NCBI RefSeq assembly: GCF_012726345.1
Contig: NZ_PTXN01000007.1
Coordinates: forward strand, 124,001 to 188,000
Direction of reading: 5' to 3'
From: Marinomonas sp. UCMA 3892
Lineage (GTDB): Bacteria > Pseudomonadota > Gammaproteobacteria > Pseudomonadales > Marinomonadaceae
Length of the DNA: 64,000 bases
Positions 44,984 to 54,000 of the stretch are shown here, one piece after another; positions within the stretch are counted from its first letter, which is position 1; the number at the start of each line of letters is the position of its first letter. The position numbers and the translations under genes are program-made. A model generated the notes under the pieces. It saw nothing but the letters and a program-made list of their open reading frames with translations. It was not told the DNA's origin and did not search any database.

Positions 44984-45759
44984 AGCAAATCCTCATTCCA
45001 CCTAGGAAAAACCCTCAGTAGATTATCATATGTCTGCACCGCTATATGCTCTACACTCTCTTCTCTTATCATCGCGACACATTGCGCAATGAGCGGAATA
45101 GACAGCGGAGTATTATTTTTACCTTGCAAACCCTGAAGCGGCATATCAGGTGAGTCTGTTTCAAGAATAAACGCGTTATCACTAAGCGAAGCCAATACCC
45201 GGTGAGCTTTTTGTGCTCTCGAATATGTTACCGTGCCACCAATTCCCAACACAAAACCCAAATCTATAAATCGTTCGGCTTGCTCAATACTGCCATTAAA
45301 GGCATGAACAACACCGCCCTCCTTAAAACCAGTTTCCCGCAAGCACTTAAAAACCAAATCATAACTTTTCCTAGCATGCAAAATAACAGGTAATTTCAAT
45401 GATTTAGCAACCTTTAGCTGGCGAGAGAAAAAATCCAACTGAACCCTCATATCGACAGCATTTGGCCAACAATCTAACCCTATTTCACCCACAGCAACCA
45501 CACGAGGTGTATCACATTGCTCAGCAAGAAAATCGATTTGATCCAAAGAAGCTTCTGTCAAAAAATAAGGATGTAAGCCATAAGCAGCACGCCACTCAGG
45601 ATAACGTTTAATTAATGTTGCTAGCTTTGACCAACTAACAAAGGTCGTCGCAGGCACTAAAAAACCAGCCACCTTATTTTCCAGACAGGACAGCATTAAC
45701 GAATCACGTTGCTCGTCAAACACATCAAAATCTAAATGACAATGGCTATCAATAAACAT
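44980..45759 (-). CDS. tatD: TatD-family metal-dependent DNase
   Basis: The 259 residues form a TIM-barrel with FIDSHCHLDFD (first metal site), AVGEIGLDCW, VILHARKSYD, VVHAFNGS and the closing ETDSPDMPL. TatD proteins are 3'-5' exonucleases or nucleases linked to DNA repair or quality control. The ATG at 45759 is preferred over an upstream TTG. The DCW in place of the usual DYY is a small variation. It is followed by the RmlD-like gene (four-base overlap). Orthology to TatD, YcfH or YjjV within the family is not certain. Confidence 0.85.
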   Translation of the reverse strand: MFIDSHCHLDFDVFDEQRDSLMLSCLENKVAGFLVPATTFVSWSKLATLIKRYPEWRAAYGLHPYFLTEASLDQIDFLAEQCDTPRVVAVGEIGLDCWPNAVDMRVQLDFFSRQLKVAKSLKLPVILHARKSYDLVFKCLRETGFKEGGVVHAFNGSIEQAERFIDLGFVLGIGGTVTYSRAQKAHRVLASLSDNAFILETDSPDMPLQGLQGKNNTPLSIPLIAQCVAMIREESVEHIAVQTYDNLLRVFPRWNEDLL

Positions 45760-45815
45760 ACACAAAAGATTACATTATTTAGACACTAAGTGTTAGCGTA
45801 TAAATCACTAAAAAC

Positions 45816-45846
45816 AAAAAAGCCGCGCGAAATGCACGGCTTTTTG
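45816..45846 (-). terminator. Rho-independent terminator of pckA
   Basis: A GCCGNGC stem with a short loop is flanked by A- and T-runs on both sides (AAAAAAGCCG ... CGGCTTTTTG). It lies 20 bases after the pckA stop on the minus strand. One stem position is mismatched. Confidence 0.8.
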
Positions 45847-45866
45847 AGAGGTACTATAAAATAAAC

Positions 45867-47423
45867 TTAAAGCGATGGACCAGCCTTAACAATAGCATCA
45901 GATACAGTATCGAATTTCTTAAAGTTCTCAACAAATTGATTGATCAGATTTTTCGCTTGTGCTTCATAAGCAGCCTGATCAGCCCAAGTTTTACGAGGGT
46001 TCAATAAAACCTTATCAACGCCAGGGACCTGGGTAGGAACATCTAGGTTAACATCAGCTAAATGCTCGGTTTCTACATCAGCCAACACGCCAGATTGAAT
46101 CGCTGAAATTACCGCACGAGTCGTTGGGATACTAAAGCGTTTACCGCCTTGACCATGAGCGCCACCAGTCCAACCAGTATTTACTAGGTACACTTTGCTA
46201 CCAAACTCTTCAATACGCTTGATCAAAAGATCCGCATATACATCGGCGGAGCGTGGGAAGAAAGGCGCACCGAAACAGGTAGAGAAAGTTGACTTAATAC
46301 CAGTACCCGCACCCATTTCCGTTGAACCAACCAACGCAGTGTAGCCGCTTAAAAAGTGATATGCCGCAGCTTCTTTTGTCAAAATAGAAACAGGAGGAAG
46401 AACACCAGTCAAATCACAAGTCAAAAAGATGATCGCATTTGGCTCTCCAGCACGATTACCCGCTGCACGTTTTTCAATATGCTCACGAGGGTAACCAGCA
46501 CGGCCATTCTGAGTCAAAGACGTATCTGCGTAATCAGCAACACGCGTTTCAGGATCCAACACAACGTTTTCAACGATTGTACCAAATTTAATCGCATCCC
46601 AAATGATCGGTTCATTCTTTTGAGAAAGATCGATAGTTTTTGCGTAGCAACCGCCTTCAATATTGAAAACGGTATCTTTACCCCAGCCGTGTTCATCGTC
46701 TCCAATCAAAAAGCGCTCAGGATCAGCAGACAGAGTGGTTTTACCAGTACCAGACAAGCCAAAGAATAAAGTCACATCGTCTTCTGTACCAACGTTAGCA
46801 GCACAATGCATTGGTAATACATCATGAGCTGGCAATAAGTAGTTCTGTACAGAGAACATCGCTTTTTTCATTTCGCCAGCATAACGCATACCAGCAATAA
46901 GCACTTTACGCTCAGCAAAGTTTAAAATCACACAACCATCAGAGTTAGTACCATCGCGCTCAGGCTCGCAAACAAAATTTGGCGCATTAAGAATCTGCCA
47001 CTCACCTTTGCCTGATGGGTTATAGACATCAGGACGAATAAACAGGTTGCGACCAAACAACTGATGCCAAGCTGTTTCAGTTCGCATAATCACAGGCAAA
47101 TAATACTCATCTCCCGCACCGACATGAATGTTAGATACAAACGACTCTTGACCATCAAGATACGCGGCAACTCGATCCCAAAGCGGAGCAAACTTCGCTT
47201 CAGGAAACGGGCGATTAACTGGTCCCCAATGAATGCTATCTTTGCTGGATGCTTCCTCTACGATGAAACGATCCATAGGAGAACGACCAGTACGAGCACC
47301 TGTTTCAACAACAAGCGCACCGTTATCGGCAAGAACACCTTCGCCATTTTGCAGAGCTTTCTCAACCAACTGCGGCGTAGTTAAATTTTTATGTATGTTA
47401 GATACGTCTGATGCGGAGTTCAT
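45867..47423 (-). CDS. pckA: Phosphoenolpyruvate carboxykinase (ATP)
   Basis: PckA converts oxaloacetate and ATP to phosphoenolpyruvate, the entry step of gluconeogenesis. The 518 residues contain the kinase-1a loop [13 protein letters not shown], the metal site IGDDEHGWG and the [13 protein letters not shown] substrate block. The length is normal. It is monocistronic, with its own terminator. It faces gnd across a 500-base AT-rich intergenic region. Confidence 0.97.
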   Translation of the reverse strand: MNSASDVSNIHKNLTTPQLVEKALQNGEGVLADNGALVVETGARTGRSPMDRFIVEEASSKDSIHWGPVNRPFPEAKFAPLWDRVAAYLDGQESFVSNIHVGAGDEYYLPVIMRTETAWHQLFGRNLFIRPDVYNPSGKGEWQILNAPNFVCEPERDGTNSDGCVILNFAERKVLIAGMRYAGEMKKAMFSVQNYLLPAHDVLPMHCAANVGTEDDVTLFFGLSGTGKTTLSADPERFLIGDDEHGWGKDTVFNIEGGCYAKTIDLSQKNEPIIWDAIKFGTIVENVVLDPETRVADYADTSLTQNGRAGYPREHIEKRAAGNRAGEPNAIIFLTCDLTGVLPPVSILTKEAAAYHFLSGYTALVGSTEMGAGTGIKSTFSTCFGAPFFPRSADVYADLLIKRIEEFGSKVYLVNTGWTGGAHGQGGKRFSIPTTRAVISAIQSGVLADVETEHLADVNLDVPTQVPGVDKVLLNPRKTWADQAAYEAQAKNLINQFVENFKKFDTVSDAIVKAGPSL

Positions 47424-47929
47424 GTTACTAAATCCTCTGAACTAAAAAGATTGTCTGGTCATTCTTGTTATTATGCGAAGTTTTTTCTGTGAAAAAGATA
47501 GTAACAAAACAATCTAAAAAAAAATATTGTTATAACAATATGTTATTTTATTACCATTTTGAAACTTTCTAATAAGTCATAAATAATTGATAAATATAGT
47601 TTTTTATAAAAATAAAGCTTATGAAACCTAATTTCAACATTAGGCTATACCGCCAAATACTATTTTTTCTGTAATTTTCTTTCTTTTCTGTAGGCTTTCT
47701 ACCAAATGGAAAACTTATTACCAATTAAGAAAACAGCAAAAAAGACTTATCAAACCACTACAATTTCCTACTAAAAGGCCATCAAGAATGTAAGGTTTCT
47801 ATTAAAAAACATCAAAAAAACACAATTATTTGAATTTTTCTTACCTCTAGTATGCCCTGAATCATAGTGCTTCATGGTAAGATTCTTTCTTCAATTTCCC
47901 CCAATTGTTCAAAAGGTTGATCGATATTT
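47424..47929. promoter_or_regulatory. AT-rich regulatory region between pckA and gnd
   Basis: No ORF or RNA gene is seen in these 506 bases between divergent pckA and gnd. A perfect 18-bp palindrome, ATATTGTTATAACAATAT, lies at 47524-47541. It overlaps a second, ATAAC-AATAT-GTTAT, at 47532-47546. The form fits a dimeric regulator site about 100 bases upstream of pckA. Which regulator binds is unknown; it does not match the HexR or FNR consensus. Confidence 0.5.
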
Positions 47930-49453
47930 ATGTTAAAAACGAATCAGAACTGCAATATTGGATTTGTCGGCCTGGGTGTCATGGGTAAAAACTTGGCCTT
48001 AAATTTAGCTGACCATGGCTACCGAGTTGCAGGTTTTGATCTTGACGCACATAAAATACAAGACGTTTTAGACACCGAAAAGACAGAACGCCCAGATCCA
48101 TCTGCAGAAGCTCGTATCATTGGCTGCTCCAATATGGAAGACATGCTAGCAAACTTAGTAAAACCTCGTGTGATCGTTGTTTTGGTTCCTGCTGGAAGCC
48201 CTGTAGATGCAGTATGCAATAGCTTAATAGATGCAGGATTAGAAGCAGACGATATCGTAGTAGACTGCGGAAACAGTCAGTGGACAGATACCATTCGTCG
48301 TGAAGCCGAATACAAAGAAAAATTCAAATTCTTTGGTACTGCGGTATCTGGTGGCGAAGTAGGTGCGCGTTTTGGTCCATCTCTTATGCCTGGTGGCGAC
48401 GCAGACTCTTGGAAGTATCTACAACCAATGTGGGAAGCCGTTGCCGCTAAAGTAGACGAGAATGGCAAACCTATTGAGAGCAATACGCCTGGCAAGCCTG
48501 TTACTGAAGGCGAACCTTGTACCGCTTATCTTGGGCCAAATGGCGCAGGCCATTACGTAAAAATGGTTCATAACGGCATTGAATATGCCGACATGCAGCT
48601 TATTTGTGAAGCTTACCACCTACTACGCTCCTTGCTTGGTTACGAACCTGAAGAAATTGGTAAGTTATTTGAAAAATGGAACCAGGGCGTTTTAAACAGC
48701 TACCTTGTTGAAATATCAGCCGACATTCTTCAGCAATACGACCACAAAACCGGCGCTCCGCTGGTTGATATGATACTAGACAGCGCAGGCCAAAAAGGCA
48801 CTGGCCGCTGGACATCTATCAGCGCGACACAAATGGGTGTTCCTGCTGGCATTATCAGCGAATCCGTTTACGCTCGCGCATTAAGCACACTGACAGGCGA
48901 GCGAGAGCTTGCTGCAAGCAAGCTTGTAGCTGATGTAGAAAGTGGCGAGATTGAAGCTGAAGAAGTAGAAAAAGCGATCGAAGAAGCGCTTTACTGTGCA
49001 AAAATCTGTGCTTACGCTCAAGGCTTCCAACTAATGCGTGCAGCTGAAAAAGAATATGACTGGAAATTTAACTTCAGTGATATCGCTAAAATCTGGCGTG
49101 GAGGCTGCATCATTCGAGCTTCTTTCCTACAGAAAATAGCCGATGCTTTTGTCGAAAACCCAGCACTTGAAAATCTACTGCTAAGCGATTACTTCGCTGA
49201 TGCAATGGCGAGTAAGCAAGCAGGACTTCGTAAAGCCGTTGTCCTTGCTGCACAATCAGGCATTCCGACGCCGTCTTTCTTCTCAGCATTGGCTTACTTC
49301 GATGGATACCGCTCTGAAGTTTTGCCAGCTAACTTGCTACAAGCGCAACGAGATTACTTCGGCGCTCACACTTATGAACGCGTAGATGCAGAGCCTGGTC
49401 AGAAATTCCATACTTATTGGCAAGAAAAAGGTCGTCCTGAGCGTAAAGCTTAA
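47930..49453 (+). CDS. gnd: 6-phosphogluconate dehydrogenase, decarboxylating
   Basis: Gnd oxidises 6-phosphogluconate to ribulose 5-phosphate, making NADPH. The 507 residues show the dinucleotide motif GFVGLGVMGKNLALNLADHG, the catalytic HYVKMVHNGIEY and the signature DSAGQKGTGRWTSI. The length exceeds the usual 468-482, partly because of an insert of about sixteen residues (ENGKPIESNTPGKPVTEG) before the YLGPNGAGH block. It is monocistronic, with its own terminator; no zwf or edd genes are beside it. Confidence 0.95.
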   Translation: MLKTNQNCNIGFVGLGVMGKNLALNLADHGYRVAGFDLDAHKIQDVLDTEKTERPDPSAEARIIGCSNMEDMLANLVKPRVIVVLVPAGSPVDAVCNSLIDAGLEADDIVVDCGNSQWTDTIRREAEYKEKFKFFGTAVSGGEVGARFGPSLMPGGDADSWKYLQPMWEAVAAKVDENGKPIESNTPGKPVTEGEPCTAYLGPNGAGHYVKMVHNGIEYADMQLICEAYHLLRSLLGYEPEEIGKLFEKWNQGVLNSYLVEISADILQQYDHKTGAPLVDMILDSAGQKGTGRWTSISATQMGVPAGIISESVYARALSTLTGERELAASKLVADVESGEIEAEEVEKAIEEALYCAKICAYAQGFQLMRAAEKEYDWKFNFSDIAKIWRGGCIIRASFLQKIADAFVENPALENLLLSDYFADAMASKQAGLRKAVVLAAQSGIPTPSFFSALAYFDGYRSEVLPANLLQAQRDYFGAHTYERVDAEPGQKFHTYWQEKGRPERKA

Positions 49454-49471
49454 GATCACAACTTCTAGCTA

Positions 49472-49508
49472 AAAAAAACGCTGACTTAGCAATAAGTCAG
49501 CGTTTTTT
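49472..49508 (+). terminator. Rho-independent terminator of gnd
   Basis: A perfect stem of at least twelve pairs around GCAA (core CGCTGACTTA with its complement) is followed by TTTTTT. It starts 19 bases after the gnd stop. About 90 bases on, trmJ ends on the opposite strand. Confidence 0.92.
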
Positions 49509-49596
49509 CGTTTCAGCTTGAGATGCGGGCTGTTGTTTTAGATTATAAATGAGCATTTTTAGTCTATTGTTAACAAAGTATTGGCAAGCGCAATCG

Positions 49597-50319
49597 TCAA
49601 GACTTCATTTTCTTTTCCATTGAGGTAAGCATACCTCTTAACATTCCAACTTCTTGCTGATCCAATCGCGAACGCTGAAACATACGGCGAAAACGCGTCA
49701 TCACTTGCATTGGCATTTCTGGATCAAGAAACTCTGTCTGAACTAAAACTTTCTCTAAATGCTCAAGCAAATAATCAATCTGCTCAATATTTGCCGCTGG
49801 CACATCCCATTTACTAGCGACAACAGGAGCATCTTTCATCAATAACGTCTTCATACGTAGTTCATAGGCGATAACTTGTACCGCTGCACCCAAGTTCAAT
49901 GAACTAAAGGTCTCAACTGAAGGAATATGCACGTGGTAATTGCAGCGTTGTAATTCCTCGTTGGTTAACCCTCGGTCTTCTCGACCAAACACAAATGCCG
50001 TAACCAAGCCTTCATCAAACACTAAGTCTGCAGCTTGTCTTGGATCTACCAAAGGCCAAGGAATATTACGTTCGCGAGCACTGGTGCCGATGACTAGCTG
50101 ACAATCAGCCAAGGCTTCTTCTAAAGTATCCACAATAACAGCATTATCTAAAATATCAGTCGCGCCAGAGGCACGGCTTACTGCTTCATCACTAGGATAT
50201 TCCTTAGGTGCAACAAGATACAGATCTGCTAACCCCATGTTTTTCATTGCACGAGCAGCGCCACCAATGTTGCCAGGGTGCGATGTATTAACAAGGACAA
50301 TTCTTACTTTATTTTGCAT
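49597..50319 (-). CDS. trmJ: tRNA (cytidine/uridine-2'-O-)-methyltransferase TrmJ
   Basis: TrmJ methylates the ribose of residue 32 in several tRNAs. The 240 residues begin with the SPOUT block KVRIVLVNTSHPGNIGGAARAMKNMGL. They contain GTSARERNIPWPL, FGREDRGLTNEELQRCNYHVHIP and SLNLGAAVQVIAYELRM, the trefoil-knot cofactor site. The ATG at 50319 aligns with E. coli TrmJ; an upstream TTG at 50334 is unlikely. It is divergent from suhB, as in many gammaproteobacteria. The 300 bases between hold no other gene. Confidence 0.95.
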   Translation of the reverse strand: MQNKVRIVLVNTSHPGNIGGAARAMKNMGLADLYLVAPKEYPSDEAVSRASGATDILDNAVIVDTLEEALADCQLVIGTSARERNIPWPLVDPRQAADLVFDEGLVTAFVFGREDRGLTNEELQRCNYHVHIPSVETFSSLNLGAAVQVIAYELRMKTLLMKDAPVVASKWDVPAANIEQIDYLLEHLEKVLVQTEFLDPEMPMQVMTRFRRMFQRSRLDQQEVGMLRGMLTSMEKKMKS

Positions 50320-50619
50320 TTTATGTGGTACCAATAGTAGCAGTCGGACAATGCCGCGTATCTTAACAGATATTTACCAGAAAGCCGCAAAGCGATCAGT
50401 TTTTAACCAATATTTTACTAGTAAAAAGTGTGCTGTTACGCTAGAATTCGCGCTCTTATTTTGGCGCTCGGTTTTATCACGCTCTTTCTTTAAAAGAGAC
50501 TCACCTTTGTGAAGCAATTGATAAAACGGAGACCGCTCGCTCTTTAACACTTTATTTGGCAACTTATCGTCTTATAGGCGATATATGCATTTTAATGACG
50601 GAATAATTGACGGTAAATT

Positions 50620-51408
50620 ATGCAACCTAGAATCAATGTCGCACTTAAAGCAGCTCGTGCCGCTGCAGAATATATTGTTCACTCACAAGAGAAATTGCTT
50701 TTTGATAAAGAACAAGGTCAGTCCGCTGAACAAGTTTATCAAGCCGTTTGCTCTGGCGCTGAACGCAGCATTGTTTACCACCTTGAAAAAGCTTACCCAG
50801 CCGACACCATTACAACTCGCCTACAAGGTACAGTTCAAAATGGCGAAGAAGGCGAATGGATCATTGATGCTATTCAAGGACAACACTTATTTTCACGCGG
50901 CCTAACAGGCAACATTATTACAATGAGCTACCTAGTTGCCGGTAAAGTGGAGCACGCTCTTGTGCTAAACCCTCATACCAAAGACGAGTTTTACGCTAGT
51001 AAAGGTCGTGGTGCTTACCTGAATAACTCTCGAATCCGTAGCAGTGCTGCACGCACATTAGAAAACGTTACTGTAGCAGCACAATTCCCAGCAACAGATC
51101 GTCTTATGCCTTCTCTTTCAGGTCAATTCGCTGTGCTAACTGAAATTGCAGAGCAAGGCGCTCGTGCCGTTATGCAAGATTGCCCAGCATTAATGCTTGC
51201 TAACGTTGCTGCTGGCCGTCTAGATGCCGCTTGGGGCATTAAACTTCAAGAGTGGGAAATGCAAGCACCGCTATTTATTGCAAAAGAAGCTGGTTGTTTG
51301 TTCGCGGGTTTTGATGGCTCACCAAGCTTAGAAAAAGGCGATGTACTTTGCGCAGCACCACGTTTGTTTAAAGTATTGTTACCAACGCTGAACAAACACC
51401 TAAACTAA
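50620..51408 (+). CDS. suhB: SuhB homologue lacking inositol-monophosphatase catalytic residues
   Basis: The 262 residues align end to end with E. coli SuhB, as in PRINVALKAARAAAEYI and SKGRGAYLNNSRIRSS. The phosphatase motifs are lost, however. The metal Glu of EESG is Arg67, DPLDGT has become DAIQGQ (83-88), and the Asp of WDxAA is Glu213. Only one acidic ligand (Asp83) stays. E. coli SuhB also acts as a NusA-binding factor in rRNA antitermination, a role not needing catalysis; that role probably remains here (inference). The IS3 element starts 26 bases after the stop. Confidence 0.88.
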   Translation: MQPRINVALKAARAAAEYIVHSQEKLLFDKEQGQSAEQVYQAVCSGAERSIVYHLEKAYPADTITTRLQGTVQNGEEGEWIIDAIQGQHLFSRGLTGNIITMSYLVAGKVEHALVLNPHTKDEFYASKGRGAYLNNSRIRSSAARTLENVTVAAQFPATDRLMPSLSGQFAVLTEIAEQGARAVMQDCPALMLANVAAGRLDAAWGIKLQEWEMQAPLFIAKEAGCLFAGFDGSPSLEKGDVLCAAPRLFKVLLPTLNKHLN

Positions 51409-51465
51409 GAATTAAACTTGATTTAAGAAAATATGTCTCGTCCTAAAATACGTTGACGATTTTTG

Positions 51466-52194
51466 TTAAGCCAGTATGGATTCCATACTGGCTTTTTCAT
51501 GCACTTCTTCTGGTGTTTTCATATTTAGACTTAAGTGAGGTCGATACCTATTATAAATATCAATAGACTCACTAATATGCCTTTCTAACTCTTTAAAAGT
51601 TCTGCATCTTCCAATCAAAAATTCTTGCTTCAATATGCCATTCACCCTTTCTGCTAACGCATTTTGGTAGCAGTCATAGCCATCTGTCATCGACGGTCGT
51701 ATTTTATTACGTTGTAATTCTTTTTGATAAAGAGCCGAACAATACTGCGACCCTCTATCTGAATGATGCGTTAGTGGCTTTGTCGTTTTACGAGACTGAA
51801 CCGCTTTCTTTAAGGCTTTAACGACATTGTCTGCTTTCATATCATGACTGAGTTTATACCCCATGATTTTTCGATTAAAAGCGTCTGTCACAAGCGAGAG
51901 ATAATGCACACCTTCATCACTTTCTACATAGGTAATATCGCTCACAAACACTTCTTCTGACCTTGTCGGTTGATGACCTGCTAAGAGATTCGGGTACTTC
52001 TTCATCCAGTGTTTACTGTCCGTTGTCTTGGTATAGCTACGTTTTGGCTTAACCAAGAGACCTTCTTCTCTTAAATAACGAAACAAGCCATCTCGACCGA
52101 GCTTTATATCCCGCTCTTTCAGTTTATCTTTCAGCAGAAAATATAACTTTCTTGTACCAAGTCTAGGCATGAAACGACGTATATCCATCACCAA
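51466..52194 (-). CDS. IS3-family transposase OrfB (catalytic part)
   Basis: The stand-alone frame of 242 residues holds the rve integrase core. Its DDE residues are seen in FVSDITYVES, HHSDRGSQYCS and NALAERVNGILKQEF. Translated further upstream in the same frame, the region reads ISLSRSCQLLGISRQAVYQQ up to the end of orfA. The product is therefore most likely an OrfAB fusion made by -1 frameshifting near an A6 run (just before the orfA stop at 52293). The true N-terminus is thus further upstream than this ATG/GTG. Confidence 0.9.
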   Translation of the reverse strand: MVMDIRRFMPRLGTRKLYFLLKDKLKERDIKLGRDGLFRYLREEGLLVKPKRSYTKTTDSKHWMKKYPNLLAGHQPTRSEEVFVSDITYVESDEGVHYLSLVTDAFNRKIMGYKLSHDMKADNVVKALKKAVQSRKTTKPLTHHSDRGSQYCSALYQKELQRNKIRPSMTDGYDCYQNALAERVNGILKQEFLIGRCRTFKELERHISESIDIYNRYRPHLSLNMKTPEEVHEKASMESILA

Positions 52195-52292
52195 GTCTTT
52201 AACAATGGATAGACGGTCTTGTTGTATTAGCTGCCTCTGCTCTTGTTGATAGACAGCTTGCCTGCTAATGCCAAGAAGCTGACAAGAACGGC

Positions 52293-52700
52293 TTAAACTG
52301 ATTTTTTCTTCAGTTTGAAGGCGTCTCGCTCCTTGGCTATATACTTTTTTCTAAGATTCATCCCATGTTCAGTATCTAGAATATCAACCACCGTATTGAG
52401 TAAGCGATTCCTTAATCGTTCATCTTCCAACTCCCGTTCAAGTCTTTTGATTGTTTGAGCCGGTGTCTCTTTTACTTTCGGGGATTTAGACATGGGTAGC
52501 CTCACTTTGGTAGACCAATCCATTTTGCCGTGTTTTCGAAGCCAAGTCAGCACCGTTGATCGGCCTTGGATTCCATAGATCTTTTGAGCTTGCTTATAAG
52601 TCATGTCGCCTTTTTCAACGGCCATCACTATCTGTAATTTAAAGCCCATTGTGTAGTCGCGTTGAGTACGCTTGCGTTTGGTATTACTTGGTGTCCCCAT
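52293..52700 (-). CDS. IS3-family transposase OrfA (DNA-binding part)
   Basis: The 135 residues contain a helix-turn-helix (TYKQAQKIYGIQGRSTVLTWLRKHG). A leucine-rich coiled coil follows (TIKRLERELEDERLRNRLLNTVVDIL), used in this family for oligomerisation and end binding. The gene ends KLKKKSV, and the AAAAAA run coding the lysines is the probable frameshift site joining it to orfB. Confidence 0.9.
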   Translation of the reverse strand: MGTPSNTKRKRTQRDYTMGFKLQIVMAVEKGDMTYKQAQKIYGIQGRSTVLTWLRKHGKMDWSTKVRLPMSKSPKVKETPAQTIKRLERELEDERLRNRLLNTVVDILDTEHGMNLRKKYIAKERDAFKLKKKSV

Positions 52701-52757
52701 AATAGGTCTCCTAGGTGTAAACCTATTTCAGGACGGGACACATATACTTTAATAAAT

Positions 52758-52793
52758 TAAAAAAACGCCCAATGAAAATTTGGGCGTTTTTTA
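52758..52793. terminator. Bidirectional terminator
   Basis: AAAAAACGCCCA and TGGGCGTTTTTT flank a short AT-rich loop. It lies 17 bases after the minus-strand EamA gene and just outside the right end of the IS element. It probably once served both suhB and the EamA gene before the IS inserted between suhB and it (inference). Confidence 0.82.
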
Positions 52794-52809
52794 ATCTATC
52801 GTATTTTAG

Positions 52810-53685
52810 TTAAGCGTCGGTTTGTGCTGTGGCGTGCTTTTGGTTGAATTTATCGTTTACCCAAAGTGCCAATAATATAATTCCGCCGCCAATGGCTAGG
52901 CGTAAAATATCGGCATCTCTGTTCCAGAAAATCACATTGACGACAATGCCAGCAGGAATTAAAAGGTTGTTAGCAACAGCGAGAGTGCCAATATCCACCA
53001 TTGTCGCACCCTTATTCCAAGCAAAATAACCTAAGCCAGAAGCAACTATGCCAAGGTAAGTTAAAATTGACCATTGAAGCGTTGTCGTTGGTAGTTTATC
53101 TGGATTCCCTAACGCTAAGAAGCACGGTATAACAACGGCTAAGGCTCCAAGGAAAAACCAGCCAAAAACCGTGCGTTGTGGCAGATCTGGGCGTTCCTTT
53201 GCAATAATACGTTTATAACCAACTTGACCTGAAGCAAAGCAAATGTTGGCTCCTTGAACGATCAACAATCCTTTAATAAACCCTTCATCCACTCCTTGGT
53301 AGCGAATGGCAACGGCTCCAAGAATGGCCAAAATTGCACTAATAGCAAAGCCTATATTAAGGCGGCGATCTAGCATGTCATTAATTAGAGTGACATATAG
53401 AGGCGTCATAACCGTAAATAGTAAAACCTCGGGAACGGATAAATATAGGAAGGATTGATAATAAAATCCATACATAATGCCAAGCTGTAGAGCTCCGCAT
53501 ACCATTAATTTAAAAGCAATTTTTGCTTCGATCTGACGTAGTTTTAAGAAAGGTAAGAAAACCACTGTTGCAAGTGTTACACGCATTAAAACAGAGAACC
53601 AGGCGTCGACCTGACCAGCAAGGTATACCCCAATCAAGCTAAACGAAAAAGCCCAAAGTAAGGTGACTGCAATTAGTATTGGCAT
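52810..53685 (-). CDS. EamA/DMT-family transporter 4
   Basis: The 291 residues have ten membrane helices with two EamA repeats. It starts MPILIAVTLLWAFSFSLIGVYLAGQVDAWFS, typical of the carboxylate/amino acid/amine transporter branch. It is distinct from the three DMT genes at 6870-9537. Monocistronic; the bidirectional terminator lies 17 bases past its stop. Substrate unknown. No regulator adjoins it. Confidence 0.88.
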   Translation of the reverse strand: MPILIAVTLLWAFSFSLIGVYLAGQVDAWFSVLMRVTLATVVFLPFLKLRQIEAKIAFKLMVCGALQLGIMYGFYYQSFLYLSVPEVLLFTVMTPLYVTLINDMLDRRLNIGFAISAILAILGAVAIRYQGVDEGFIKGLLIVQGANICFASGQVGYKRIIAKERPDLPQRTVFGWFFLGALAVVIPCFLALGNPDKLPTTTLQWSILTYLGIVASGLGYFAWNKGATMVDIGTLAVANNLLIPAGIVVNVIFWNRDADILRLAIGGGIILLALWVNDKFNQKHATAQTDA

Positions 53686-54000
53686 ATTGGTTTGTTCCAG
53701 ATGAAAATTTTTGCAAAGTTTACCGATTTATAAGTGAATGGTAAAACAGTTTACTTTGTTATTTTTTATGGTTTACAAATGGTTGAGTTTTGAATCATAT
53801 TCTGGGGGATCTTTTTATCTGCAAGATTGAGTGAAAAGTGATTTGATTTAGGTAGTTGATCTTTTGTTGATCTACCTAGGGTGTTGTCGATGTTGTCTTT
53901 TTAGTTACTGCAAAACCTTGATCTAGATTAATAATTTTATTTTTTATCCTGTTACCTTTTTTGTCACAGACATTTTATTGATCAAAAAAGGAATCTTATT

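Larger units (their letters stand above)
51434..52741 (-). mobile_element. IS3-family insertion sequence
   Basis: The element is about 1.31 kb. Its imperfect terminal inverted repeats begin TGTCTCGTCCTAAAATACG on the left and, read inward on the other strand, TGTCCCGTCCTGAAATAGG on the right. It encodes orfA and orfB in the IS3 arrangement. ATA occurs just outside both ends if the right end is placed at 52741, a possible 3-bp target duplication. The exact boundary is uncertain by one base. Both genes look intact. It sits between suhB and a bidirectional terminator. Confidence 0.9.
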
